A DNA stretch of 64,000 nucleotides, from contig NZ_NFJT01000005.1 of the NCBI RefSeq assembly GCF_002160015.1, positions 1 through 64,000 on the forward strand. Reading direction: 5' to 3'. Below are positions 54,268-61,919 of this stretch, in pieces. This DNA is from Anaerofilum sp. An201. GTDB taxonomy: Bacteria; Bacillota; Clostridia; Oscillospirales; Ruminococcaceae. The notes under the pieces are model-generated. The model was not told the DNA's origin and ran no database searches. It saw only the letters and a list, made by a program, of their open reading frames with translations. A program made the position numbers and the translations under genes. Numbering within the stretch: position 1 is the stretch's first letter; each line of letters starts with the position of its first letter.

Positions 54268-54340
54268 CTGTGCCTGCGGCAGGCCCAAAGGCGCTGCCTT
54301 TGGAATCCGCGATTTTTTGAAAAAAATCGAGTAAAACTTT
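54259..54340 (+). repeat. 82-bp direct repeat, copy 2 (gene-closing)
   Basis: Same sequence and orientation as 51625-51706 with one mismatch; it supplies Gln-Ser-stop to the serpin. Here CCAAAGGC-gct-GCCTTTGG is perfectly paired. Confidence 0.9.
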
Positions 54341-54344
54341 TATT

Positions 54345-54416
54345 TGGCGGCTTTTGCAAAGCCGCCGGTGGAAAATAAAACAGCCGCTCCCTTCGCGCGA
54401 AGGGAGCGGCTGTTTT
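54345..54416. terminator. Hairpin and bidirectional terminator between serpin and mraY
   Basis: GGCGGCTTT/AAAGCCGCC (54346-54365) and a perfect AAAACAGCCGCTCCCTTCGC palindrome (54377-54416) with T-runs on both strands. Confidence 0.9.
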
Positions 54417-54421
54417 GCATC

Positions 54422-55384
54422 TCAGCGCAGCAGAAGCATGCACACCCAGGACACCAGGCCCTGCAGGATGGCAAAGCGCATCACCGTCTGCGGGCCGGAC
54501 CAGCCCTTGTTTTTGCGCACATGGTCGTGCAGCGGGGTGCGGATGTTCTTCATGATGCGGATTTTCAAAAAGCGCGCCAGCGACACCTTGATGATGCCCA
54601 GGAAACCGTCCAGCAGCATCACGATGCTGAACGGGATATACAGCAGCAGGTTGCCGGTGTGCATCACCACCAGCCCGATGAACAGGCCGAACGCGCGGGA
54701 CCCGGCGTCGCCCATCATCATCTGGCAGGGCTCGGCGTTGCGCCACAGGTAGGGCAGGATGCAGGCGATCAGCAGCATCGACAGCGCGCGCACGTCCTGG
54801 TTCATGCCGATCTGGCCGCCGAACGCGGTCAGGAAACCGACCGTCACCACCGTCAGGGTGCCGCACAGGCCGTCCACGCCGTCGGTGCAGTTGGTGGAGT
54901 TGATGGCCACCCACAGCAGCACCGCTCCCGCCAGCACGAACAGCACCGGCGGCATCTTCCATTCCAGCCCGAACAGCGACAGGGTGGTCATGTCGCGGTT
55001 GAAATTGTAGAAGCTGAAAGAGGTGATCAGGCAGATGGCCAGGTCGATGGCGCCCTTTTTGTATTCGTTCCAGGGCGTTTCCGAGCGATCGTCCAGATAG
55101 CCGGACAGCATCGCCGCCACCACCATCAGGAGGTAGACGAGGTTCTCGGTTTTCAGCGGCACGAACAGCACCGCCGTGATGACAAACGCCGCCACGATCA
55201 GAAGGCCCGCGCCGCGCGGACGGCCTGCCGTCAGCTTGCCGTTGAAGGCGAATTTGCGTCCGCCGTCCACCGGCAGGATGCCTTTCAGCAGCTGCAGCGC
55301 GATGCTGCACAGCACAAAGGCGAACAGGATGGCGGCGGGCGCCAGCAGCGTGGGCGCGGCCGCAGTGAATACCGGATACAGCAT
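54422..55384 (-). CDS. mraY: MraY-type phospho-N-acetylmuramoyl-pentapeptide transferase
   Basis: A 320-aa polytopic transferase that makes lipid I for peptidoglycan. About ten hydrophobic segments; motifs YLDDRS (Mg-binding DD), NCTDGVDGLCG and GDAGSRAFG fit the family. The usual C-terminal HHH reads HDH (PLHDHVRKNKGWS). It lies outside a cell-wall gene cluster, next to trmB, so it could be the only mraY or a paralogue. The start at 55384 follows GAAAGGAAG. Confidence 0.85.
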   Translation of the reverse strand: MLYPVFTAAAPTLLAPAAILFAFVLCSIALQLLKGILPVDGGRKFAFNGKLTAGRPRGAGLLIVAAFVITAVLFVPLKTENLVYLLMVVAAMLSGYLDDRSETPWNEYKKGAIDLAICLITSFSFYNFNRDMTTLSLFGLEWKMPPVLFVLAGAVLLWVAINSTNCTDGVDGLCGTLTVVTVGFLTAFGGQIGMNQDVRALSMLLIACILPYLWRNAEPCQMMMGDAGSRAFGLFIGLVVMHTGNLLLYIPFSIVMLLDGFLGIIKVSLARFLKIRIMKNIRTPLHDHVRKNKGWSGPQTVMRFAILQGLVSWVCMLLLR

Positions 55385-55404
55385 GATGATTCTTCCTTTC
55401 GTGT

Positions 55405-56067
55405 TTAGCGTTTCACGGCGATGAGTGCTTTGGTGGGGATGCCCATCTCGGTGAACATCTGCTCGTGCTCGGTGCGGATGTTCCAGTCCGGCTCGTCCCT
55501 GTGCAGGTCGAAGGTGTGCCACACGATCTCAAAGCCCGCCTCGGGGAAATATTCCAGGCTGTCGCGGAACAGATTGTCGTCGTCGGTCTTGAAATACACC
55601 TCGCCGCCGTCGGCCAGAAAATCGCGGTACAGCACGAGCTGCTTGGGGTGGGTCAGGCGGTGCTTTTTGTGGCCCGCCTTCTTGTTCCAGGGGTTGCAGA
55701 AGTTGATGTAGATGCGCTGCACCGTGTCGCGCCGGTCGAAGGCGTTGTAGATGCGCTCGATGTCCAGGCTCATGATCTGCACGTTGTCCGGCTTTCTGCC
55801 GGCGGCTTCGTACTGGCGGTCGATGTTGCGCTTTGCCAGGATCAGCACCTTGTCGGTGATGTCGATGCCCAGATAGTTGATCTCCGGGTGCTGCACCGCC
55901 AGGCGGGACAGAAACCCGCCCTTGCCGCATCCCAGCTCCAGGTGCATCGGCTGGGCCGGGCGGGCAAAGCTGTGGTGCCAGCTGCCCTTGTGGGCCATCG
56001 GGTCGCTGGCCGAAAAGGGACAGGCATTCAGCTCGGGGCGGGCATAGGGCTTGAATCGCATTCTCAT
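55405..56067 (-). CDS. trmB: tRNA (guanine-N7-)-methyltransferase
   Basis: A 220-aa SAM-dependent enzyme modifying G46 of tRNAs. SAM motif LELGCGKGGFL, acidic LGIDITDK, the substrate motif NFCNPWNKKAGHKKHRL and the C-terminal TEHEQMF match TrmB. Its ATG overlaps the alaX stop. The starts MRMRFKPYARPEL are typical. Confidence 0.95.
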   Translation of the reverse strand: MRMRFKPYARPELNACPFSASDPMAHKGSWHHSFARPAQPMHLELGCGKGGFLSRLAVQHPEINYLGIDITDKVLILAKRNIDRQYEAAGRKPDNVQIMSLDIERIYNAFDRRDTVQRIYINFCNPWNKKAGHKKHRLTHPKQLVLYRDFLADGGEVYFKTDDDNLFRDSLEYFPEAGFEIVWHTFDLHRDEPDWNIRTEHEQMFTEMGIPTKALIAVKR

Positions 56068-57245
56068 AGGGGGGTTCCTTCCTGTATCTGTTGATTGATC
56101 TCGCTCCACAAGGCGCGCAGGGCGGCCTCATCGGCGGCAAAGCTGCCCATCGCCAGCGGCGGACGCCCGCCGCCGCGCCCGTGCAGCGCGTCGGTGAGGC
56201 GGCGGTTGAGCGCGGGCAGCCGGTCGTCCTGCCACACCAGCGCATACCGCATCCGGCCTTCCTCGGGAGCGGCGGCCAGGCAGGGACGGCCGGTGCGCTC
56301 GGACATGGCCAGCGCCAGGCGGCGCACACCGTCCGGCGACAGCGCGGCCACCGCCAGCGGGGCGTCCTGTGGCTGCACGGCGGCGGCCAGCTGCCCCACC
56401 CAGCCGGTCTCGGCGGCGGCAAGGCGCGCTTTGAGGTCGGCGTTTTCGGCGGCAAGGCGGTCCACCGCATCGGCCACTGCCACCGGCTTTGCGCTCAGGC
56501 GGGCGCCGATGCGGGCGGTCTGGGCGCATTTGTCGGCGTGGTCGGCCAGCGCGCGCGCTCCGCACACCACCGTCAGCCGGGTGCCGCCCTTATAGCGCTC
56601 GTGCGCGATGATCTTGATGCTGCCCACCATGCCCGCCGTGGGCAGATGGGTGCCGCAGCAGGCACAGCAGTCGGCGCCGGGGATGTCCACCAGCCGCACC
56701 GGGCCTTCCAGCGCCTTTTTGCTGCGGTAGGCGGTGGCGGCCAGCTCCTCCTTGTCCGGCCACCAGCAGCGCACCGGCGTGTCGTTCCAGATGGTGCGGT
56801 TGGCTTCGCGCTCGGCTTCGGCCAGGCCCTCGGCGCTGATCTCGCAGCTGGTGTCCATCGTGAGGGTGTCGGGGCTGATGTGGAATCCCACGTTCTCGGC
56901 CCCGAACATCCGGTGCAGCGTGCCGGACAGGATGTGCTCGCCGGTGTGCTGCTGCATCAGGTCGAGGCGGCGGGCGGCGTCCACCGTCCCCTCCACCGTC
57001 TCGCCCACCGGCAGCGGGGCGTCCAGCGTGTGCCAGATCTCGCCCTCCTTCTCGTGCACGTCCAGCACCCGGGCGCCGCCCAGTGTGCCGTGGTCGGCAG
57101 GCTGGCCGCCGCCCTCGGGATAGAACGCGGTGGCCGTCAGCGCGGCCTTCCACTTCCCTTCCCCGGCCGCCTCGCAGGCGGTGACGACGGCCGAAAAGGA
57201 CAGCAGCAGGCTGTTTTGATAGTACAGTTTTTGCGGCGCGCACAC
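56064..57245 (-). CDS. Alanyl-tRNA editing hydrolase (AlaX-L type)
   Basis: A 393-aa free-standing editing protein that removes wrongly attached Ser or Gly from tRNA-Ala. Editing-site motifs: HTGEHILSG (first zinc histidines) and CCACCGTHLPTAG (CxxxH-type ligands). A C-terminal coiled-coil and DHHA1-like domain (HGRGGGRPPLAMGSF) complete the long form. I choose the GTG at 57245 because AGGAGG lies 9 nt upstream; the upstream in-frame ATG at 57290 overlaps the -10 box (57294-57289). Confidence 0.92.
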   Translation of the reverse strand: MCAPQKLYYQNSLLLSFSAVVTACEAAGEGKWKAALTATAFYPEGGGQPADHGTLGGARVLDVHEKEGEIWHTLDAPLPVGETVEGTVDAARRLDLMQQHTGEHILSGTLHRMFGAENVGFHISPDTLTMDTSCEISAEGLAEAEREANRTIWNDTPVRCWWPDKEELAATAYRSKKALEGPVRLVDIPGADCCACCGTHLPTAGMVGSIKIIAHERYKGGTRLTVVCGARALADHADKCAQTARIGARLSAKPVAVADAVDRLAAENADLKARLAAAETGWVGQLAAAVQPQDAPLAVAALSPDGVRRLALAMSERTGRPCLAAAPEEGRMRYALVWQDDRLPALNRRLTDALHGRGGGRPPLAMGSFAADEAALRALWSEINQQIQEGTPL

Positions 57246-57288
57246 GGGCGCTCGCCTCCTTTGCGTGGCTGTTTTTGGGTCTTTGGTC

Positions 57289-57375
57289 ATTATACCATAT
57301 TCCGCCCGGCCCGAACAGCAAAAATGCCCAAATTTTGCCGCCCGGCTGGAAATAGGCGGTGCAAACCTTTATAAT
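57289..57375. promoter_or_regulatory. Divergent promoters of alaX and malQ
   Basis: Leftward TATAAT at 57294-57289 and rightward TATAAT at 57370-57375 (with TGGAAA at 57347-57352, 17-bp spacer). Both -35 boxes are weak. Confidence 0.6.
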
Positions 57376-57422
57376 AATAGGTAGTACACGCCTGTTCGAT
57401 GGCGAAAACGGAGGAATTTTCT

Positions 57423-58898
57423 ATGCGTACCTGCGGCATTTTGATGCCTGTATCCAGCCTGCCCGGCCCGTTTGGGATCGGCACGCTGGGAAAGAGCGCC
57501 TATGCGTTCGTGGATTTTCTGAAAAAAGCGGGACAGAGCGTCTGGCAGATCCTGCCTCTCAGCCCCACCGGCTTCGGCGACAGCCCCTACCAGAGCTGTT
57601 CGGCCTTTGCGGGGAACCCCTATTTTATCGACCTCGCCCTGCTGCAAAAGGACGGCCTGCTGAAAAAGAGCGAATACGCGAATATTTCGTGGGGCGAAAC
57701 CGACAGCCGGGTGGACTACGCCGCGCTGTACCACAAGCGGTTCGCGGTGCTGCGCAAGGCGTTTGAGCGGTTCAGCGTGTGGTATCCCGACGAATACTAC
57801 CACTTCTGCTACGAAAACAATTTCTGGCTGGAGGACTACGCCCTCTACATGACCATCAAGCAGGACCACCAGCTGAAGTGCTACCGCGACTGGCCGGCCG
57901 ATCTGCGCGCCCACAAAAAGGAGGCGCTGGACAAAATCTATGCCACCCGGGAAAAAGAGGTGCATTTCTGGAAATTTTTGCAGTTCGTGTTTTTCCGGCA
58001 GTGGAAGGCGCTGAAGGAATACGCCAACGAACAGGGCATCCGCATCATGGGCGACATCCCCATCTATGTGGCGGAGGACTCGGCCGACGTGTGGGCGGGC
58101 GGCAAGCTGTTCGAGCTGGACGAGGAAGGCGCGCCGGTGCGGGTGGCGGGCTGCCCGCCCGACTATTTCTCGGCCGACGGGCAGCTGTGGGGCAACCCGC
58201 TGTACAACTGGCCCTATCACCGCGAGACCGGCTATGCCTGGTGGACCCGGCGGGTGCAGTATGCGCTGGGCCTGTACGACATCCTGCGCATCGACCACTT
58301 CCGCGCCTTCGACACCTACTATGCCATCCCGGCGGGAGCGGAGAATGCCCGCGGCGGCCAATGGTGCGAGGGGCCGGGCATCGAGCTGTTCCAGGCGGTG
58401 GAGAAACAGCTGGGCAAGTGCCCCATCGTGGCCGAGGATCTGGGCGAGATGTTCGACAGCGTGCGGGTGCTGCTGGCAAAGACCGGCTTCCCCGGCATGA
58501 AGGTGATGCAGTTCGCCTTCGACTGCGAGCAGAGCGAATACCTGCCCCACAACTGTCCGCCGAACAGCGTGGTGTATCCCGGCACCCACGACAACGCCAC
58601 CCTGCGCGGATGGCTGGCGAAGGCATCCAAAGCCAGCGTCCGGCGGGCCGAGCAGTATCTGGGCCTGAACCGGCAGGAGGGCTATGCCGAAGGCATGCTG
58701 CGCGGTGTGCTGGGCTGCCCGTCCGACCTGGCGGTGGTCTATCTGCCCGACTGGCTGAGTCTGGGCGACGAGGCGCGGCTGAACACCCCCTCCACCCTGA
58801 GCAGCAAAAACTGGACCTGGCGCGCAGAAAAGAGCCAGCTGTCCGCCGCACAGGCGAAGGCCATCCGCACGATGTGCGCGCGGTATGGCCGGGCGTGA
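57423..58898 (+). CDS. malQ: 4-alpha-glucanotransferase
   Basis: A 491-aa GH77 enzyme that transfers alpha-1,4-glucan segments in maltodextrin or glycogen metabolism. N-terminal SSLPGPFGIGTLG, catalytic nucleophile Asp in LRIDHFRAF, acid/base Glu in IVAEDLG and stabilising Asp in GTHDNATL; the 250s-type loop is intact. Length is normal. GGAGGAA precedes the ATG at 57423. Confidence 0.97.
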   Translation: MRTCGILMPVSSLPGPFGIGTLGKSAYAFVDFLKKAGQSVWQILPLSPTGFGDSPYQSCSAFAGNPYFIDLALLQKDGLLKKSEYANISWGETDSRVDYAALYHKRFAVLRKAFERFSVWYPDEYYHFCYENNFWLEDYALYMTIKQDHQLKCYRDWPADLRAHKKEALDKIYATREKEVHFWKFLQFVFFRQWKALKEYANEQGIRIMGDIPIYVAEDSADVWAGGKLFELDEEGAPVRVAGCPPDYFSADGQLWGNPLYNWPYHRETGYAWWTRRVQYALGLYDILRIDHFRAFDTYYAIPAGAENARGGQWCEGPGIELFQAVEKQLGKCPIVAEDLGEMFDSVRVLLAKTGFPGMKVMQFAFDCEQSEYLPHNCPPNSVVYPGTHDNATLRGWLAKASKASVRRAEQYLGLNRQEGYAEGMLRGVLGCPSDLAVVYLPDWLSLGDEARLNTPSTLSSKNWTWRAEKSQLSAAQAKAIRTMCARYGRA

Positions 58899-58916
58899 AT
58901 CCATCCGGAAAAAGCA

Positions 58917-58958
58917 AACCCGCCCGCACTTTCCTTTGCCGGAGAGTGCGGGCGGGTT
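58917..58958 (+). terminator. malQ terminator
   Basis: AACCCGCCCGCACT-14 nt-AGTGCGGGCGGGTT, followed by CTGTTTG. Confidence 0.82.
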
Positions 58959-59064
58959 CTGTTTGTGGATCGCGTGCTGCGAAGTTCTGTGCATGCTGGG
59001 GCGGAGGAGGGCGAGGCTGTGTTCGTCTGCGCGGCGTCCGTGGGAAAGAAAGTGTATTCCGCCG

Positions 59065-59280
59065 GACTTCCCCTCAGGGGAAGCCAGCGACACCGAACGC
59101 CTTCCCCTGGCGGGGAAGGTGCCCTCCGCAGGAGGGCGGATGAGGTCGAGGCTGCAAACTACCGTCTGCGCCTTTCCCCGGCGCAGCGAAACGGCAGAGA
59201 CTTCCCCTCATCAGTCACGCTCTGCGTGACAGCTTCCCCCAGGGGGGAAGGCAGCGGCACCGAACGCCTTCCCCCTGCCC
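59065..59280. repeat. Intergenic repeat cluster (inverted type A copy 6, type B)
   Basis: An inverted type A unit (59099-59154) has mini-hairpin CCCTCC-gca-GGAGGG and ends GGATGAGGTCGA. A type B unit (59197-59256) reads CTTCCCCTCATCAG, mini-hairpin TCACG-ctctg-CGTGA, then CAGCTTCCCCC/GGGGGGAAG. CACCGAACGCCTTCCCC occurs twice (59091, 59259). No gene in the gap 58959-59286. Confidence 0.8.
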
Positions 59281-59286
59281 GGCCCA

Positions 59287-59739
59287 TCAGCGCAGCTTTT
59301 CGTTCATCTTTTTGACGGCGCGGCGGGCGGGCAGATACTGGGTGAGCCAGATCAGCGCGAACAGCCCCACAAAGATCCCCACATATTGCAGCACGCCCGC
59401 CACACTGTGCTCCATCCAGTACAGCAGCCAGGCAACGGGCAGCATCGTGGCCGCGGTGAGCAGGAAATAGACGCCGGTCTGGCGTGCGATGGACCAGTGC
59501 TCGATCTCCCAGATCACCGCGCCGCCGCCGAACACGCCGCCCAGCAGTCCGCACAGCACCGCCTGCACCGCCACCGCGGTGGCCTCGCTGCCCAGCAGCT
59601 CCACCAGCGGCGGCACACAGGCCATATAATGGCCCTGCCCCCAGAACAGCGACATCAAAATCGTGATCAGATACCCGATGGCCACCCCGCAGGGGATGCC
59701 GTGCAACGTGCGCCGGATCGCTTTCTGTTTCAGACTCAT
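59287..59739 (-). CDS. DUF3021-type membrane protein
   Basis: A 150-aa protein with four predicted transmembrane helices, typical in size of DUF3021, which nearly always follows a LytTR DNA-binding gene as here. It is thought to modulate its partner regulator. The start at 59739 follows GAGGTGA, 10 bp after the partner's stop. Confidence 0.85.
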   Translation of the reverse strand: MSLKQKAIRRTLHGIPCGVAIGYLITILMSLFWGQGHYMACVPPLVELLGSEATAVAVQAVLCGLLGGVFGGGAVIWEIEHWSIARQTGVYFLLTAATMLPVAWLLYWMEHSVAGVLQYVGIFVGLFALIWLTQYLPARRAVKKMNEKLR

Positions 59740-59749
59740 ATCGTTCACC

Positions 59750-60190
59750 TCATATCCCGAGAATTTGTTTGAGTTTGGGCATATACCGCCGCGACACATA
59801 GGTGGTGCCGCCGTCGCTCATCTGCACCTGGATCGTGCCGGACAATCCCAGATGGAACCGCCGCACCTGCCGCAGGTTGACCAGCTCCGAATTGGAAATG
59901 CGGACGAAGTGGCCGCCGGCCAGACGTTCCTCCGCTTCGTACAGACGCAGGCGCAGCGTATACTCCCCCTGCGCGGTGACGGCATACACCTTCTTCCCGC
60001 CCGCATACACCCGCAGGATCTCCTCCGGCTGCAGCAGTTCCACCGTTTCCTCCCGGTATCCCGCCAGCGCGTGCGGCGGCGTGCCCGCCAGCTGCCGCAC
60101 CAGCTGTTCCAGCTCGCTCGTCATGGCGGCGGCGGTGAGGGTGAGTTTTGGCTGGGTGCAGGCGGGGTCCAGCCGGATCTCGATCTCCAT
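59750..60190 (-). CDS. LytTR-family transcriptional regulator
   Basis: A 146-aa single-domain LytTR protein without a receiver: the N-terminal half is a short alpha/beta segment and residues about 50-146 are the DNA-binding domain (VRISNSELVNLRQVRRFHL). Such regulators pair with DUF3021 proteins and act on their own operon. The ATG at 60190 has GGAG 9 nt upstream; the ATG at 60196 is too close to it. Confidence 0.88.
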   Translation of the reverse strand: MEIEIRLDPACTQPKLTLTAAAMTSELEQLVRQLAGTPPHALAGYREETVELLQPEEILRVYAGGKKVYAVTAQGEYTLRLRLYEAEERLAGGHFVRISNSELVNLRQVRRFHLGLSGTIQVQMSDGGTTYVSRRYMPKLKQILGI

Positions 60191-60213
60191 ATCCATCCGC
60201 TCCTTTCCCCTTC

Positions 60214-60242
60214 ATTATAAAAAAACCGCCCGCCGCCCGCAA
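60214..60242 (-). promoter_or_regulatory. LytTR-DUF3021 promoter
   Basis: Minus-strand TTGCGG (60242-60237), 17 bp, TATAAT (60219-60214); its -10 overlaps the T-run that ends the upstream regulator transcript. Confidence 0.65.
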
Positions 60243-60294
60243 CCGATTCCGGACAGGTGGTCGGTTTGGGGCGACAGGCGGCGCAGATCCGCGC

Positions 60295-60960
60295 TCATTC
60301 GTTTGCCAGCGATTCCGGGAACAGGAGAAAATCGCTGCGGTGGTAGTCGAGAAGGCCCTCGGCCTTCATGCGGGACAGCTCCTTCGACAGGGCGCTGCGG
60401 TCCACGCTGAGGTAATCGGCCAGTTCCTGCCGGCTGTACGGGATGGAAAACCGGTTGCTGCCCGCCAGCCGCGACTGGGTGGACAGATACCCCAGCAGCT
60501 TTTCCCGCAGCGTGCGCCGGGACAGGCAGGACAGCTTGCGGCTGAGCTGCAGCGAGTGCTCGGCAAACAGCACCAGCAGGTTTTCCAGCAGCTGGTGGTA
60601 GCATTCGCCGCCCCCGCACCGCACGCCCAGCAGGCGGCTCTTGTGGATGAACAGAAGCTCGGTGGGCTGCACCGCCGCCACCGTGCCGGCAATGACGCTG
60701 TGGGCGGACAGGGCATACGCCTCGCCGAACAGCTGCCCCGGCCCGAACCGGCTGATGATGCTGCGGTTGCCCAGGATGTCCTCCTGCCACATCTGGGCCT
60801 CGCCGGACAGCACAAGGCAGACATGCTCCACCGTCTGGCCGGCCCAGAAGATCACCTGCCCCTTTTCGTAGCTGCGGGGCTGCGCCTGCAGACACTCCAG
60901 CAGGCCGGGCAGGTTTTCGGGCGGGATATGGGCGAACAGGGGGGAATCGGGGATCTGCAT
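60295..60960 (-). CDS. Crp/Fnr-family transcriptional regulator
   Basis: A 221-aa regulator: N-terminal cyclic-nucleotide-binding-like barrel (about 20-130, GQLFGEAYALS), dimer helix and a C-terminal winged helix (YSRQELADYLSVDRSALSKELSRM). No Fnr-type cysteine cluster is present and the cAMP site is not conserved, so the effector is unknown. AAAGGAG precedes the ATG at 60960. A terminator separates it from the phosphoribosyltransferase gene. Confidence 0.9.
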   Translation of the reverse strand: MQIPDSPLFAHIPPENLPGLLECLQAQPRSYEKGQVIFWAGQTVEHVCLVLSGEAQMWQEDILGNRSIISRFGPGQLFGEAYALSAHSVIAGTVAAVQPTELLFIHKSRLLGVRCGGGECYHQLLENLLVLFAEHSLQLSRKLSCLSRRTLREKLLGYLSTQSRLAGSNRFSIPYSRQELADYLSVDRSALSKELSRMKAEGLLDYHRSDFLLFPESLANE

Positions 60961-60978
60961 ACAGGTTTCTCCTTTGCG

Positions 60979-61018
60979 CAAAAAAAGCCGGGACAGCCCG
61001 CGTTCGGGGCGCCCCGGC
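60979..61018 (-). terminator. Terminator after the phosphoribosyltransferase gene
   Basis: Minus-strand GCCGGG...GCCC-cgaacgc-GGGC...CCCGGC followed by TTTTTTT. Confidence 0.88.
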
Positions 61019-61038
61019 ACAGGGATTTGTGGTTAGAT

Positions 61039-61680
61039 TTACAGTTTGGAATAGCCGAAGCTGTTCACCAGCGCTTCCAGCCGCATGCCCGCCTTGCAGT
61101 GCGGGCACTGGTTGTAGGGGAAGGACTGGTATTCGGGCACATCGTCCTTGTGGAAAACGGCGTTCACCGGCATGCCGTTCACTTCCTCCACGGCGCTGAA
61201 GATGGCCGACAGGCCCACCACCTGGCCGCCGTAGTACTGCACCGCCTCCATCGCCTTGTTGATGGTCAGGCCGGTGGTCACCGAGGCCATCAGGATCAGC
61301 ACATGCTTGCCGTTCACCATCGGCTGCAGGTTATCGCGCAGGATCATCTGGCTGTTGGAGTTGTATTCGGGGGTGATGATATACATGCTCTTGTGGCTGT
61401 TGATGCTGGTGAAGCCGGCGCGGGTCAGCTCGGTTGCCAGATACGAACCCACCACCTGGGTGCCGTCCAGACACAGGATGGTGTCGATCACGGTGCTGGC
61501 AACATACTGCTGCACCAGCGCGCGTGCCGTGGCCTGCGCCTCGCTCTGACGGGTTTTCAGGGTGGTCATGTCGATGTAGTAGTTGATATGGGAGTGGTTG
61601 GTGGCGAAATGGCCGGGCACAACCTTAAGGGTAACGTCGCTGGCGTGTTTGGCGTGCAGCTTGATCATACGATGTTCCAT
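61039..61680 (-). CDS. PyrE-like phosphoribosyltransferase
   Basis: A 213-aa type I phosphoribosyltransferase. The PRPP-binding element is VLILMASVTTGLTINKAMEAV, with the usual acidic pair replaced by Ala-Ser, and LDGTQVVGSYLA forms the first loop. A C-terminal CPHCKAG motif is unusual for orotate transferases. The family is widespread in Firmicutes outside pyrimidine operons, so I do not assign pyrE. The ATG at 61680 follows GGAGG. Confidence 0.75.
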   Translation of the reverse strand: MEHRMIKLHAKHASDVTLKVVPGHFATNHSHINYYIDMTTLKTRQSEAQATARALVQQYVASTVIDTILCLDGTQVVGSYLATELTRAGFTSINSHKSMYIITPEYNSNSQMILRDNLQPMVNGKHVLILMASVTTGLTINKAMEAVQYYGGQVVGLSAIFSAVEEVNGMPVNAVFHKDDVPEYQSFPYNQCPHCKAGMRLEALVNSFGYSKL

Positions 61681-61701
61681 AATACAGCCTCCATAGCCAA
61701 A

Positions 61702-61742
61702 GGCGCTTTGCCCAAACCGTGCGGGCAAAACGCCTTTTTTTT
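61702..61742 (+). terminator. Hairpin with T8 in the PRTase-kinase intergenic region
   Basis: GGCGcTTTGCCC-9 nt-GGGCAAAaCGCC then eight T on the plus strand. No plus-strand gene precedes it; on the minus strand it forms the start of the phosphoribosyltransferase leader. Confidence 0.6.
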
Positions 61743-61772
61743 AGGATACCACACTTTGTGTGCAAAATGCAA
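61743..61772 (-). promoter_or_regulatory. Promoter of the phosphoribosyltransferase gene
   Basis: Minus-strand TTGCAT (61772-61767), 18 bp, TATCCT (61748-61743). Confidence 0.6.
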
Positions 61773-61847
61773 GGACCAATTTGCAAAAACAACCAGTTTT
61801 TTGTGTCTTAAATGCAAAAAACAGGCTCTATTCCACAAATTTCTTGC

Positions 61848-61876
61848 TTGTGGCAAGGTGCAAAATCTGCTATACT
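61848..61876 (+). promoter_or_regulatory. Promoter of the sugar kinase gene
   Basis: TTGTGG (61848-61853), 17 bp, TATACT (61871-61876). Confidence 0.65.
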
Positions 61877-61919
61877 AAAGATAAGAATTCTGCCGGCAAT
61901 GCCGGAAAAGGAGCGGACA

